A stretch of DNA of 64,000 nt from Cyclobacterium salsum (GCF_010119245.1 NZ_WNKG01000010.1:150929-214928), one strand, 5' to 3'; shown: positions 7,672-19,355, numbered from the stretch's first letter. Notes: generated by a model from the sequence alone, not told the origin. A program made the numbers and translations.

Positions 7672-8655
7672 ATGAAGTCAGAACCAATATTAGAACAAGG
7701 AGATAACAGCCGTTTTGTCTTATTCCCCATTCAGCATGATGACATTTGGGAATACTACAAAAAAGCCGAGGCTAGTTTTTGGACCGCGGAAGAGATCGAT
7801 CTGGGTCAGGATTTCAATGACTGGAAAAATCTAAGTGATAACGAAAGACACTTCATATCTCACGTTCTGGCCTTCTTTGCGGCTAGTGACGGAATTGTAA
7901 ACGAAAACCTTGCTGAACATTTTGTGTCCGAGGTGCAGTATACCGAGGCCAAGTTTTTTTATGGTTTCCAAATAGCCATGGAAAACATACACAGCGAAAC
8001 ATATAGCTTACTTATTGACACCTACATCAAAAGCCCAGATGAACGGGATCGCTTATTTAATGCTATCGAGCACCTGGATTGCGTCAAAAAGAAGGCGGAG
8101 TGGGCTTTGAGATGGATTGATCAGGGAGACTTTCAGGAGCGGTTGATTGCCTTTGCCGCCGTAGAAGGCATTTTCTTCTCCGGTTCCTTCTGTTCTATTT
8201 TCTGGCTAAAGAAAAGAGGGCTGATGCCAGGGCTGACGTTTTCAAACGAACTAATATCAAGGGATGAGGGATTGCATTGCGATTTTGCCTGTCACCTGTA
8301 CACAAAGCACGTGGTTAACCGGTTACCTGAAGAAACCATCATCGGTATCATCAAGGATGCGGTGAAAATTGAAAAAGAATTCGTGACCGATGCATTGCCG
8401 GTGAGGCTTATCGGAATGAATGCAGAACTAATGTGTCAGTATATAGAGTTTGTAGCCGACAGGCTGCTACAGGAATTGGACTGTCCCAAAGTTTGGAACA
8501 GTACCAATCCATTTGATTTCATGGACATGATATCCCTGCAAGGAAAGACCAATTTCTTTGAGAAGCGGGTTGGGGATTATCAAAAAGCAGGCGTAATGAA
8601 AAACAAAGACGTCGCCAACGGTTCAGGGAAATTTTCCGTAGAAGAGGATTTTTGA
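7672..8655 (+). CDS. nrdB: Ribonucleoside-diphosphate reductase, beta subunit (class Ia, eukaryote-like)
   Basis: NrdB holds the diiron-tyrosyl radical cofactor that starts nucleotide reduction in NrdA. In the 327 residues the iron ligands are visible in [12 protein letters not shown], in [19 protein letters not shown] (which also carries the radical tyrosine in FFYGFQ), and in [16 protein letters not shown]. The [14 protein letters not shown] form resembles the eukaryotic R2 subunit rather than the E. coli one, which is usual in Bacteroidota. The C-terminus ends in EEDF, the tail that docks into NrdA. It is 31 bases before nrdA in the same operon. Confidence 0.97.
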   Translation: MKSEPILEQGDNSRFVLFPIQHDDIWEYYKKAEASFWTAEEIDLGQDFNDWKNLSDNERHFISHVLAFFAASDGIVNENLAEHFVSEVQYTEAKFFYGFQIAMENIHSETYSLLIDTYIKSPDERDRLFNAIEHLDCVKKKAEWALRWIDQGDFQERLIAFAAVEGIFFSGSFCSIFWLKKRGLMPGLTFSNELISRDEGLHCDFACHLYTKHVVNRLPEETIIGIIKDAVKIEKEFVTDALPVRLIGMNAELMCQYIEFVADRLLQELDCPKVWNSTNPFDFMDMISLQGKTNFFEKRVGDYQKAGVMKNKDVANGSGKFSVEEDF

Positions 8656-8686
8656 TACTTTTTAACCATTTTAATAACCAATCAGT

Positions 8687-11077
8687 ATGTTAGTAATCAA
8701 AAGAGACGGCAGAAGAGAGTCCGTCAGATTCGACAAAATCACTACCCGCATAGAAAATCTATGCTATGGCCTGGATGCACGGTACATTCAGCCCATAGAG
8801 GTCGCGAAAAAAGTGATCGACGGGCTGTATGACGGGGTGACCACCACCGAACTGGATAACCTGGCCGCAGAGGTTTGCGCATCACTTACCGTAAAGCATC
8901 CGGAATACGCAGTCCTGGCTGCCAGAATCGCTATTTCCAATCTGCACAAAACCACCAGCCAGTCCTTTTCCAATACCATGAAAAGGTTGTATACCTACAT
9001 CAATCCCAAAACGGATGAGAATGCAGCCCTGGTCGCTCCTGATGTGTATGGTATTGTGAAAAAACATGCCGCCAAGCTGGATGAAGTCATCGATTACAAT
9101 CGCGATTTTGATTATGACTTTTTCGGATTCAAGACACTGGAAAGAAGTTACCTGATCAAACTTGACGGTAAAGTAGTAGAGCGCCCGCAGCACATGCTGA
9201 TGCGCGTTTCCATTGGCATTCACAAGGAAGACATCGATGCGGCCATCGAAACCTACCACTTGCTTTCGCAGAAATGGTTTACCCATGCCACTCCTACGCT
9301 TTTCAATGCCGGTACACCAAAGCCTCAGTTGTCTTCCTGCTTTCTGTTAACCATGAAAGACGACAGCATCGATGGCATCTACGATACCCTAAAGCAGTGT
9401 GCAAAAATATCACAATCCGCCGGAGGCATTGGCCTGTCCATTCATAATGTACGAGCCAAAGGTTCCTACATTCGCGGGACCAACGGGGTATCCAATGGAA
9501 TTGTCCCCATGTTGCGGAATTTTGACATGACCGCCCGTTATGTGGATCAGGGCGGTGGTAAGCGAAAAGGCAGCTTTGCCATTTACCTGGAACCCTGGCA
9601 TGCAGATATCAAGGATTTTCTGGACCTGAAGAAAAATCACGGCAAGGAAGAACTTCGTGCACGGGATCTATTCTATGCGGTTTGGATTTCCGACCTCTTT
9701 ATGAAAAGAGTCGAAGCCAACGAAAACTGGTCTTTGTTTTGCCCGCATGAGGCTCCCGGTCTGGCGGATTGCCACGGAGAAGAGTTTGAAAGACTTTATG
9801 AAAAATACGAGAAAGAAGGCAGGGCACGAGAGATCATCAAAGCTCAGGAACTCTGGTTTGAAATCCTCGAATCCCAAATAGAAACCGGTACTCCCTACAT
9901 CTTGTATAAGGATGCAGCCAATGGAAAATCCAACCAGAAAAACCTGGGGACGATCAAATCTTCCAATCTGTGTACCGAAATCATGGAATACACCTCTCCG
10001 GATGAAGTAGCCGTTTGTAATCTGGCATCCATTGCCCTGCCCAAATTTGTCGCTACCGCAAAAGATGGAAAAAGGCATTTTGACCATCAAAAACTCTATG
10101 AAGTAACCAAGGTGGTGACCCGAAACCTAAACAAGGTGATCGATGTCAACTACTATCCGGTACCCGAAGCCCGAAAATCCAATTTCAGACACCGTCCGGT
10201 TGGTTTGGGGATACAGGGGCTGGCAGATGCCTTTATTCTGTTGCGCATGCCGTTCGATTCAGAAGAAGCTAAAGGCCTGAACGAAGCGATTTTCGAAACC
10301 ATCTATTTCGCCGCCATGGAAACCTCTATGGAATTGGCAAAACTTCATGGAACCTACGAAACGTATGAAGGATCCCCGGTATCACAGGGCTTGTTTCAGT
10401 TTGATCTTTGGGGAGTGACCCCGAAATCAGGCCGATGGAACTGGACTGAGTTAAAGCAAAAGGTAAATAAATATGGGGTTCGCAACTCGCTGTTGGTGGC
10501 TCCTATGCCTACTGCCTCTACTTCTCAGATATTGGGTAACAACGAGTGCTTTGAACCGTATACTTCCAATATTTACACCCGCAGGACCCTTTCCGGAGAA
10601 TTTGTGGTGGTGAACAAGCACCTGATGAGGGATCTGATCCGTTTGGGCCTTTGGAACGATAATATGAAAAACAAGTTGATCGGTGCCAACGGTTCAGTGC
10701 AGAACATTCCTGAAATTCCTCAGAATCTAAAAGACCTGTACAAAACCGTATGGGAGATTTCTCAAAAGGTAATCATCGATATGGCTGCCGACCGGGGTGC
10801 TTATGTGTGTCAATCCCAGAGCATGAACCTCTTCCTGCAGGAACCCAACTTTGGAAAATTGACTTCCATGCATTTTTACGCCTGGAAAAAAGGTTTGAAA
10901 ACAGGTATCTATTACCTGCGTTCCAAAGCTGCCAGCAGCGCCATCCAATTTACCGTAGATAAATCGCAACTGGACAAAAAGCACGAACCAGAAGCACCTG
11001 ATGACAAAAAACAGCAGCAGGATGCCATCGCCTGCTCGCTTGACAATCCGGATGACTGTGAAATGTGCGGGAGTTAA
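8687..11077 (+). CDS. nrdA: Ribonucleoside-diphosphate reductase, alpha subunit (class Ia)
   Basis: NrdA reduces ribonucleoside diphosphates to deoxyribonucleotides. The 796 residues start with an ATP-cone ([18 protein letters not shown], about 1-95), which gives dATP feedback control. The barrel follows with [20 protein letters not shown] (first redox cysteine), [26 protein letters not shown] (the Asn-Cys-Glu catalytic triad) and [17 protein letters not shown]. The tail ends CEMCGS, the Cys-x-x-Cys pair that is re-reduced by thioredoxin or glutaredoxin. A terminator follows directly. Confidence 0.98.
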   Translation: MLVIKRDGRRESVRFDKITTRIENLCYGLDARYIQPIEVAKKVIDGLYDGVTTTELDNLAAEVCASLTVKHPEYAVLAARIAISNLHKTTSQSFSNTMKRLYTYINPKTDENAALVAPDVYGIVKKHAAKLDEVIDYNRDFDYDFFGFKTLERSYLIKLDGKVVERPQHMLMRVSIGIHKEDIDAAIETYHLLSQKWFTHATPTLFNAGTPKPQLSSCFLLTMKDDSIDGIYDTLKQCAKISQSAGGIGLSIHNVRAKGSYIRGTNGVSNGIVPMLRNFDMTARYVDQGGGKRKGSFAIYLEPWHADIKDFLDLKKNHGKEELRARDLFYAVWISDLFMKRVEANENWSLFCPHEAPGLADCHGEEFERLYEKYEKEGRAREIIKAQELWFEILESQIETGTPYILYKDAANGKSNQKNLGTIKSSNLCTEIMEYTSPDEVAVCNLASIALPKFVATAKDGKRHFDHQKLYEVTKVVTRNLNKVIDVNYYPVPEARKSNFRHRPVGLGIQGLADAFILLRMPFDSEEAKGLNEAIFETIYFAAMETSMELAKLHGTYETYEGSPVSQGLFQFDLWGVTPKSGRWNWTELKQKVNKYGVRNSLLVAPMPTASTSQILGNNECFEPYTSNIYTRRTLSGEFVVVNKHLMRDLIRLGLWNDNMKNKLIGANGSVQNIPEIPQNLKDLYKTVWEISQKVIIDMAADRGAYVCQSQSMNLFLQEPNFGKLTSMHFYAWKKGLKTGIYYLRSKAASSAIQFTVDKSQLDKKHEPEAPDDKKQQQDAIACSLDNPDDCEMCGS

Positions 11078-11102
11078 GCCTTGTGGCTTTTTAGTAAAAA
11101 GC

Positions 11103-11139
11103 AAAAGCGGCTGTTCTCAGTGAACAGCCGCTTTTTTTT
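11103..11139 (+). terminator. Rho-independent terminator after nrdA
   Basis: AAAAGCGGCTGTTC (11103-11116) pairs exactly with GAACAGCCGCTTTT around a 5-base loop, followed by a run of T residues. It lies 26 bases after the nrdA stop. Confidence 0.9.
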
Positions 11140-11189
11140 GTCTAGTAACCTGAGGTCGATTTCAGGCGGCGCTTAGTTGATTCATCTTT

Positions 11190-11285
11190 ATTACCGGAGA
11201 GCTATCTCAGCCCGTTGCAATGGCTCCAAATCAGCCTTAAACAGGCATTTCAGCAATTCCCCCTTTTTAAGGGGGCAAGGGGGAT
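11190..11285. repeat. Dispersed repeat, copy 1 (left of the DUF559 gene)
   Basis: The stretch begins ATTACCGGAGAGCTATCTCA, goes on with CCCGTTGCAATGGCTCCAA, and ends in an inverted part (CCCCCTTTTTAAGGGGG) followed by CAAGGGGGATTT. A second copy in the same orientation lies at 11865-11951. The two enclose the DUF559 gene. They differ at several bases and in a short insertion, so the duplication is not recent. Confidence 0.85.
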
Positions 11286-11306
11286 TTTTTCGAGTCATTT
11301 AGATGC

Positions 11307-11702
11307 TTAAAAATCCGTTCTGGAACCACCATTTTTTACTTCCCAATCATCCATAAATGCTCCAATTTCCTGAAGAACAAAAGGCATGGATTTCTTAACT
11401 TCGCTATCCAAAAATCTTAGAAAACATAAACCCATTTTTTCTAATATTAATTGCCTTCTTTGATCTTCAACAACAGATTCAGCATAAAAGTGGCTATCCC
11501 CATCAATCTCGATTACCAATTTAAGTTTCCTGCAATAGAAGTCCACAATAAAATCTCCCAATGGTTTTTGCCGGTTGAAAGCATACCCTCGAAATTGACT
11601 TGCTCTTAGCTTTTGCCAAAGTAAAACTTCGGAAAGAGTAGAATGAGACCTCAATTCTCTTGAGAATTCTTTCAAATTCTTGTTGTAAGGGACATATCGC
11701 AT
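11307..11702 (-). CDS. DUF559 family protein (Vsr/restriction-endonuclease-like)
   Basis: The 131-residue protein is a typical DUF559 member: SHSTLSEVLLWQKLRASQFR, then NRQKPLGDFIVDFYC, KLKLVIEIDGDSH, and a C-terminal LILEKMGLCFLRFLDSEV. The fold is that of the very-short-patch-repair and restriction endonucleases; D-F-Y and E-I-D-G-D are the likely metal-binding positions. No activity or role has been established for the family. It stands alone between two direct copies of a dispersed repeat, with no methylase or mobile gene nearby. The start at 11702 gives MRYVPYNKNLKEFSRELR, usual for the family. Confidence 0.9.
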   Translation of the reverse strand: MRYVPYNKNLKEFSRELRSHSTLSEVLLWQKLRASQFRGYAFNRQKPLGDFIVDFYCRKLKLVIEIDGDSHFYAESVVEDQRRQLILEKMGLCFLRFLDSEVKKSMPFVLQEIGAFMDDWEVKNGGSRTDF

Positions 11703-11802
11703 GAAAAAATTTAATCATAATAGATTAAAAGTCCAGGATTTCTTCTTTAAAAATTGGTTTTAAGAGTCTAAATTATATTTATCGATCGATTTTCCACTCC
11801 CT

Positions 11803-11848
11803 AAAAATCCCCCTTACCCCCTTGGCAAGGGGGATTTGGATACGGATG
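11803..11848. repeat. Short copy of the CCCCCTT/AAGGGGG repeat part
   Basis: AATCCCCCTTACCCCCTTGG is followed by CAAGGGGGATTTGGATACG. Its last 15 or so bases recur at the end of the copy at 11865-11951. It can fold into a long G/C hairpin. It marks the upstream side of the DUF559 gene, whose start is about 100 bases away. Confidence 0.75.
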
Positions 11849-11864
11849 GATTAACGGTCACGGT

Positions 11865-11951
11865 ATTACCGGAGAACTATCTCAGCCCGTTGCAATGGCT
11901 CCAATTCCGCTTTAAAAAAGCATTTCAGCAAATCCCCCTTTAAGGGGGATT
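11865..11951. repeat. Dispersed repeat, copy 2 (right of the DUF559 gene)
   Basis: This is the second direct copy: ATTACCGGAGAACTATCTCA, then CCCGTTGCAATGGCTCCAA, then ATTTCAGCAAATCCCCCTTT joined to AAGGGGGATTTGGATACG. It lies 140 bases before katG. The rest of the gap 11703-12092 shows no further gene. Confidence 0.85.
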
Positions 11952-12086
11952 TGGATACGTAAAATTTGCCTATTCAATCCAGCCATAGAGAACAGATAAG
12001 ACCCATAGATTTTTTCAATGGATTTTAATTTTTGATAATTGCAAAATTTGGTATCTTGTTGAAGAAAAAAGAAATAAATTTTATAA

Positions 12087-14336
<2,250 letters not shown>

Positions 14337-14360
14337 CCGTCTTTCCATACCAAATACAAT

Positions 14361-14396
14361 CAATAAAGGTGACTTGCTTTCAGGTCACCTTTATTG
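14361..14396 (+). terminator. Rho-independent terminator after katG
   Basis: AATAAAGGTGAC (14362-14373) pairs exactly with GTCACCTTTATT (14384-14395) around a 10-base loop. It lies 25 bases after the katG stop. The T-rich 3' arm acts as the U-tract. Confidence 0.75.
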
Positions 14397-14597
14397 GTTA
14401 TACACCTTTGCTATTATCTGCCTGCCGCATCATGAGAGCAGCGGGCAAAGTCCTGTAAGAAAAACCCAGCCATTCTTCATATTGCTTTCCCTGTCTGTAT
14501 TTATCCATTTCAGCCTGAAAAAGGTTGGTTTAAAAAGCAGGCATAAAGGTCAATACAATCATCTTCAACTACCAAAATAAAGAGACCCTACTCCCTT

Positions 14598-14888
14598 TTA
14601 TTGGATGATTTTTTCCAAAAGTCTCAGCTTCTCGCTTGAAATCGAATCCATTTTTGATGAAGCTCTATTTAGTAGCGAATCCAGTTTTTTAACTTTTTCA
14701 CCCTCCCTATTAACGATTGAGTCAAGCGTCAAAACCTTATCAATTTCTTTATTCACCAACGAATCTAAAGATGCCGCTTTGTTTTGTAGGTCGTTAAGCC
14801 TATCCTCAGCTTTTTTTCTTAAATCGCCGCAAGAAGATAGTAGAAATAGGACTAAAATGGGTAGAAAATAACGGTGACATTCCTTCAT
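14598..14888 (-). CDS. Small coiled-coil lipoprotein of unknown function
   Basis: The 96-residue protein begins with a basic N-terminus and hydrophobic segment (YFLPILVLFLLSSCGDL), a good signal peptidase II site with Cys20 as the lipidated residue. The remainder is charged and helical. Three units of 14 residues are visible, LDSLVNKEIDKV, LDSIVNREGEKV and LDSLLNRASSKM, which would make a short coiled coil held at the membrane. The arrangement recalls Braun-type lipoproteins, but sequence and repeat length differ and there is no C-terminal lysine-arginine end. I do not recognise the family. It stands alone between katG and the dabA fragment. Confidence 0.75.
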   Translation of the reverse strand: MKECHRYFLPILVLFLLSSCGDLRKKAEDRLNDLQNKAASLDSLVNKEIDKVLTLDSIVNREGEKVKKLDSLLNRASSKMDSISSEKLRLLEKIIQ

Positions 14889-15107
14889 GGTTTTCTTTGA
14901 TAAGTTGTATGATTACTAGTTTTCTTTTCCTCCGGCAAACAATTCAATACAAGTATAGATGATTACTGAAAACGTTTGAGGCATAACTATCGGACTCAGT
15001 GCACCATTGATACCCCGCAATCCAGTCTAAATAAAAGGCTTTACTCTCAGATCGCAGACTACTTTTGCTGAAATCACTATTCTTTTGCCATGTATTGGTA
15101 GTGATGA

Positions 15108-15133
15108 GGCGGCTTCTGCCTTCGGCAGCCGCC
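15108..15133. repeat. GC-rich hairpin in the gap before the dabA 3' end
   Basis: GGCGG, C, TT, CTGCC, then TTC, then GGCAG and CCGCC form a stem with a small bulge in otherwise AT-rich DNA. It has no T-tract on either strand. It may be a REP-like unit or a weak terminator for the dabBA operon, whose stop lies 32 bases away. The gap 14889-15164 holds nothing else that I can support. Confidence 0.5.
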
Positions 15134-15164
15134 CTACCAGGAATGTCAAAAAAAATCGAGCGTA

Positions 15165-16022
15165 TTAAAGTGCTTCCCAATGTAAATTTCCTACGTACCG
15201 ATAGGCAACTTCACCATGCTCATCCATGGCAAGCAGGTAAATCCACCCGTTGTCGCACAGTTCCTTCACTGACCGATGCTTTTCTAGGATGGCATTCATG
15301 GCATCAATGGGTGCTTCGATAATCACATTGAGCCTCAGCGGTTCGTGTTGGTATTTTTCGCCATCGTGCACCGACTGCATGGGCAATCCTACCCGTAAGT
15401 CTCCGGAATACCCTTCCAGCACGCCTAGCCCGGAGGTTACGTTATGTAGGGTTTTGTTTCCGGAACCAAAATTCTTGTTATCAACCGTCGATCCATAATA
15501 TTGAAGGTTAATCCAGCTTGTCACCACCATGGGGGCGGTCATAATCAATTCAAGAACGGAAAACCCCTTGTCCTTTTTCCACTGATAAGAATGTAAGAAA
15601 GATTGGCCGCTAAAGTTCAGGTTTTTTGTACGCTCACGCGGAGCCACCACAAAGGCGGAACAACCCGCCAATCCCCATTCCGGCCGGACTTGCGACCAGT
15701 CCTTACTTCGGGCGATGATCGCCTTGTCTTCATTTTTATGGATGGCCATTCTCAAGGATCTTTCTGCGCGGGCGGTCTTCCCTGCTTTTGCCAAAGAACT
15801 TTTAAGGTCTGCTAGTGCTTCAAATTGCGTAGCAGGGACCTCTTGTTCGTTATAGATGTGGATTGTGTCCGTGGTCGTATCGTGCAGGCAGGCTAAAAAT
15901 ACCGTATCCTCCGGAATAGCGATTCCTTCGTCCTGTAAGTGCTTACGCACTGCTTTGGCATTCAATACAGCTGCGGCTACTTTGGCATTGCCTCTCCGGA
16001 ACGGCCTCCGCAAGCGCCACAA
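15165..16022 (-). CDS. dabA: DabA (DUF2309) C-terminal part, separated by a frameshift
   Basis: The open frame carries the last third of DabA. The homologous part begins at NAKVAAAVLNAKAVRKHL near 15988; the first 11 or so residues of the frame (MWRLRRPFRRG) are out-of-frame read-through of the end of the other part. It includes ERSLRMAIHKNEDKAIIARS, KDWSQVRPEWGLAGCSAFVV, and the normal C-terminal GYSGDLRVGLPMQSVHDG. It has no start of its own that would make a family-like protein. Together with the upstream part the product would be about 828 residues, normal for DUF2309. One missing base joins the two frames (see findings). Either the gene is inactive or the assembly has an error. Confidence 0.85.
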   Translation of the reverse strand: MWRLRRPFRRGNAKVAAAVLNAKAVRKHLQDEGIAIPEDTVFLACLHDTTTDTIHIYNEQEVPATQFEALADLKSSLAKAGKTARAERSLRMAIHKNEDKAIIARSKDWSQVRPEWGLAGCSAFVVAPRERTKNLNFSGQSFLHSYQWKKDKGFSVLELIMTAPMVVTSWINLQYYGSTVDNKNFGSGNKTLHNVTSGLGVLEGYSGDLRVGLPMQSVHDGEKYQHEPLRLNVIIEAPIDAMNAILEKHRSVKELCDNGWIYLLAMDEHGEVAYRYVGNLHWEAL

Positions 16023-17647
16023 TCAAGTCCGGTGGCATGGGGATTGTTGACAGTGGTAGCCCCATGACCTACTATCAACACGAAACCAGCGAAATTATCG
16101 GTAAGCGACATGGCATTCAATGCGTTTTTAGCCATTTCAACCTGTTTTTCCAGCGGTATGCCCACTGTTTCGCGGTGATGATTGGCCACATTCAGCGAAA
16201 TACCTTTTTGCTTCGACACCTTGGCGTTCAGTCCAGCCTGATCGGGATGAGGAACAGGGCGCGTGAGTCCAAACGAATCGGTGAAGAGTTTCGGGAGGTA
16301 GGACAAACCAATGGGGCTCACAAAACTGAAACAAGTCACGGCTCCGGATTTAAAGGATTTCCAAACCTCCGATACCTGATGGCCAAGGACGCGTTTGTTA
16401 TACGCGGCCTTATTGGCCACCTTATCTGCAATTTCTTCCAGGATGGTCGGACCTGCTGGTATGAGCACCGGGCACTGTGCCTCTCCTTTATTATGGGCAA
16501 TAGGGACAAAATGAATAGGGAAAGCAAAAAATCCGGCAAACCCAATGGTCTCTATTCGCCGGTCTACTTGTTCCAAATTTCTTCGATAAACTTCGGAGCG
16601 CACGTCGATACAGAAAATGGCCTGTGCGTTTGGCCGATCTGGTTTTTGCGGTGGATTGGTTTTAGAAACCTGAAATTTTTCGATGATTTCTCGTTGAACA
16701 GCTAGATCGAATGCCTCTTGTAAGACCAGTTTTTCAGATAGCTCCTGGCTTATTTCGGTATTCCCACTTGCTTCCACAAGGTCATTTCTTGCCTTTAACC
16801 AAAGGGACCGAAGTTGCTGCCCGTCCAGGCATAGAAGCAAACAGGCTTCCCAGCAAATAAGAACCGCCAGAAACTCGATGGACGCTCCTCCTTTTTTGCC
16901 ATACAATTCGTTGTCCCAGTCCAATCGCGCGGCATAAGCCGACCAGCCACCTACCCCCAACAGCAACCGATGCAAGTAGGTAGGCAGGGCTTCTTCGGGG
17001 ACCGCAAGTATATCCAAGGCTTTTTGAGCTGCCTTCAGTGGATGATTCGGTAAGGCTTTTACCGTTTTCCTAAAGCCCTTCAATCCCATGATTTCGCTCG
17101 TTAAATCCACTTCGGCCTCTGCTTTCCAGGATTCAAAAACCCCGGCTTGTTGATTTGCTGCCTTCCAAATAGCCTGGTCATTGTCAAAATAGGATGCCGC
17201 CCAGGTTGAAATTCTGCCCGTTACAAAACGCGTCCAGTCTTGTTTCGAAACCTGCATGGCTACGTCGCTAACGGAAGCGATGGTAGTGCCTTTTTGCTCC
17301 ACATCCTCCCTATTTTCCAACTGATTAATAAATAGGTCTACATCTGCTTCATAAATAAATTTCTTTTCGAATGCAGCCTTCAGGTCCTTGGGCGTGATTT
17401 TCCCTTCCTTGATTTTATTTCTGTAAAACGATACCGGCAAGGTCATTTGAATACCGCCCACGGTAGCCAACTGCTGGGCCACTGTTTCAAAATTCCGGTC
17501 GGTAAGACCGAGGTAAGGGTTCACGGCCACAAAATTTTCCAAGGGCCAAACAGGTGCAATTTTTTTACAGGCCTTGCGAAGTGTGTCTGCAAGCGTGGTT
17601 TTGTTTACTTCCTTAGGTCGTACTAAAACTTGATCTTCTATTTTCAT
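15977..17647 (-). CDS. dabA: DabA (DUF2309) N-terminal part with the full active site, frameshifted
   Basis: DabA is the carbonic-anhydrase-like subunit of the DabAB inorganic-carbon pump; it is thought to hydrate CO2 in one direction, using energy from the DabB cation channel. The frame gives 556 residues starting MKIEDQVLVRPKEVNKTT, with VWPLENFVAVNPYLG near residue 35. The four residues equivalent to the known zinc and catalytic site are all here: Cys346 and Asp348 (FCIDVRSE), His528 (VGHGATTVNNPH) and Cys543 (GLDCGACGG). It ends soon after, at GEAMPK then stop, where other DabA proteins continue for about 270 residues. It lies 52 bases downstream of dabB. Confidence 0.9.
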   Translation of the reverse strand: MKIEDQVLVRPKEVNKTTLADTLRKACKKIAPVWPLENFVAVNPYLGLTDRNFETVAQQLATVGGIQMTLPVSFYRNKIKEGKITPKDLKAAFEKKFIYEADVDLFINQLENREDVEQKGTTIASVSDVAMQVSKQDWTRFVTGRISTWAASYFDNDQAIWKAANQQAGVFESWKAEAEVDLTSEIMGLKGFRKTVKALPNHPLKAAQKALDILAVPEEALPTYLHRLLLGVGGWSAYAARLDWDNELYGKKGGASIEFLAVLICWEACLLLCLDGQQLRSLWLKARNDLVEASGNTEISQELSEKLVLQEAFDLAVQREIIEKFQVSKTNPPQKPDRPNAQAIFCIDVRSEVYRRNLEQVDRRIETIGFAGFFAFPIHFVPIAHNKGEAQCPVLIPAGPTILEEIADKVANKAAYNKRVLGHQVSEVWKSFKSGAVTCFSFVSPIGLSYLPKLFTDSFGLTRPVPHPDQAGLNAKVSKQKGISLNVANHHRETVGIPLEKQVEMAKNALNAMSLTDNFAGFVLIVGHGATTVNNPHATGLDCGACGGRSGEAMPK

Positions 17648-17699
17648 AAAATCAACAATTCGTTTTTCTTTAAAATTTCTAAAGGTTTTTTGGGGGCTG

Positions 17700-19355
17700 T
17701 TATTTTTTTCTCGTTGTTAGCCCTGATCCCGAATGGGAATTGGTGGGTGCAATAACAACCAATTCCTGCCTGCTTTCCGGAGATAGAATGGTTAAGGCCT
17801 GTATCAACCTGTCAAACCAGGCATTGGCGTAAAAACCGTTTCGAACATGAATGGCCAGCTCCTGATAGAATGGTTTTTTTGAAAGCTGTGGCGCTATGAT
17901 CTGCATGAAAACAACCAGCCCGAATCCCAGTAAAATGACGCTTACTAACAGCATTTTGCCTAATCCCGGGACCCTTAGCTCCGGAACTTGCGATCCAAGC
18001 AGCAGGTGGGTCCCAGATTCCAGCGCAAAAAAGGCCGCAGTAACCGTCAACGCCAGAAGCACTGCCCGAGCCATCAATCCCGGGTTCCATGAGCGGGCAA
18101 TCGCTGCTGTAAAAATGCGGGATAAGCCCATGACAATAACGGCACCGATAAACAAAAGAGACAGTTCTCTCTGCGGATCGATCCCCCAAAGCAGTGCGAA
18201 GCCAGTGTACAACAGAAGGGCCATTGCAATGCCAGATGTTACTTTTATTGGGCTAAGTGTTTGAGCCTGTTCTGCTATCTTTGATGCGCGTACCAAATCA
18301 ATCACACTTCCGGAAGAAAGAAAAGCATGCGCTTTATAAAACGAGTGTGCTACCAGATGCAACATGGCCGCCGGGTATACACCCAATCCACAAACCATTA
18401 AACTAAAACCCATATGGCCGACACTTGAATACCCCAAAGCAGTTTTGATGGACGTTTGTGTCAGGTAAGCCACCGAAGCGAAGAGTGCCGTAAATCCTCC
18501 CAGGCTCAGCAACAAAATGGGAGCCACCGTGCTGGCATCCATTACAAAAGCCATGCGGATAATCAGGAAGGGGCCCGCGTTAAGCAGGCCTGCATGCAAC
18601 AAGGCTGATACGGGGGTGGGCGTTTCCATCACCTCAATCAACCAGCCATGAGTGGGGAATTGGGCGGATTTCAGGATTGCTGCCAGGGCTAAAAACAATG
18701 CTGAAAGTTCCAGGGGAAGGGAGCTGCTTTCTGCAGATAATCCCCCTTTGATAGCCGAGAAAATCACCTCAAGGTTCCCGGATCCGAATTGGTTGTAGAG
18801 CAAGGCAATGGCTACCAATAAGCAGCCATCGCCCAACCTGGCCAAAATAAATTTCTTTTTTGCGGCAACTTGCGCACCCGGTCGTTCGTGGTAAAAAACC
18901 AACAAACGGTGCAGCGAAATACTGGTCAAAACCCAGGAAATAAATAGCAAACCGATGTTCCCTGAAATTACCAGCAACTGTACTGAAGCGATGGTGGCAG
19001 CGAGCTTTCCAATAAATGCCCCCTGTCTTTGATCACCATCCAGGTAATTACTACTGAATTTGATAATGATAAAACCCAGGAGCGCGATCATCCCCAACAT
19101 AAGAATGCTCAGTGCATCCAGGCGAATACTGAAACCAATCCCGCTAATGCCTAATAACCCGGATTCTAACAGGCCTTGCTTTGTTACATAAATACTACTC
19201 AAAACGACAACTAATATGCTAACTATCGTTGCGGTTTTGCTTATGGCGATGATTTGTTTTGGCTTACATCCTGGCTGAAACCATGAGGCTACGGCGGTGG
19301 CTACAAACACAGCAGGCGAAAGCGTGGCAAGTAAGGTTAGAAAGTTTTCTGACAT
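17700..19355 (-). CDS. dabB: DabB, NuoL/MrpA-like proton-conducting membrane subunit
   Basis: The 551-residue protein has about 13-14 membrane segments and the proton-conducting antiporter core of NuoL/NdhF. ALLHAGLLNAGPFLIIRMAF is the conserved TM7-TM8 lysine-histidine region in its DabB form, and LTQTSIKTALGYSSVGHMGF the next signature. It begins MSENFLTLLATLSPAVFVATAV. No other complex I or Mrp genes are near, and a DUF2309 gene follows directly, so it is the DabB partner: it would let protons or sodium ions in to drive CO2 or bicarbonate capture by DabA. If dabA is truly broken, this subunit has lost its partner. Confidence 0.92.
   Translation of the reverse strand: MSENFLTLLATLSPAVFVATAVASWFQPGCKPKQIIAISKTATIVSILVVVLSSIYVTKQGLLESGLLGISGIGFSIRLDALSILMLGMIALLGFIIIKFSSNYLDGDQRQGAFIGKLAATIASVQLLVISGNIGLLFISWVLTSISLHRLLVFYHERPGAQVAAKKKFILARLGDGCLLVAIALLYNQFGSGNLEVIFSAIKGGLSAESSSLPLELSALFLALAAILKSAQFPTHGWLIEVMETPTPVSALLHAGLLNAGPFLIIRMAFVMDASTVAPILLLSLGGFTALFASVAYLTQTSIKTALGYSSVGHMGFSLMVCGLGVYPAAMLHLVAHSFYKAHAFLSSGSVIDLVRASKIAEQAQTLSPIKVTSGIAMALLLYTGFALLWGIDPQRELSLLFIGAVIVMGLSRIFTAAIARSWNPGLMARAVLLALTVTAAFFALESGTHLLLGSQVPELRVPGLGKMLLVSVILLGFGLVVFMQIIAPQLSKKPFYQELAIHVRNGFYANAWFDRLIQALTILSPESRQELVVIAPTNSHSGSGLTTRKK

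Noticed and set aside
14944..15180. Minus-strand open frame of 78 codons after the dabA 3' end
   Set aside because: It runs through a GC-rich hairpin and overlaps the dabA end; composition is not coding-like.
15985..15992. Programmed ribosomal frameshift in dabA
   Set aside because: No slippery heptamer, stimulatory stem or internal Shine-Dalgarno-like sequence is visible at the site; a plain one-base deletion explains it.
16037..16705. Plus-strand open frame of 222 codons within dabA
   Set aside because: It is antisense to the DabA active-site region; its translation shows no motif.
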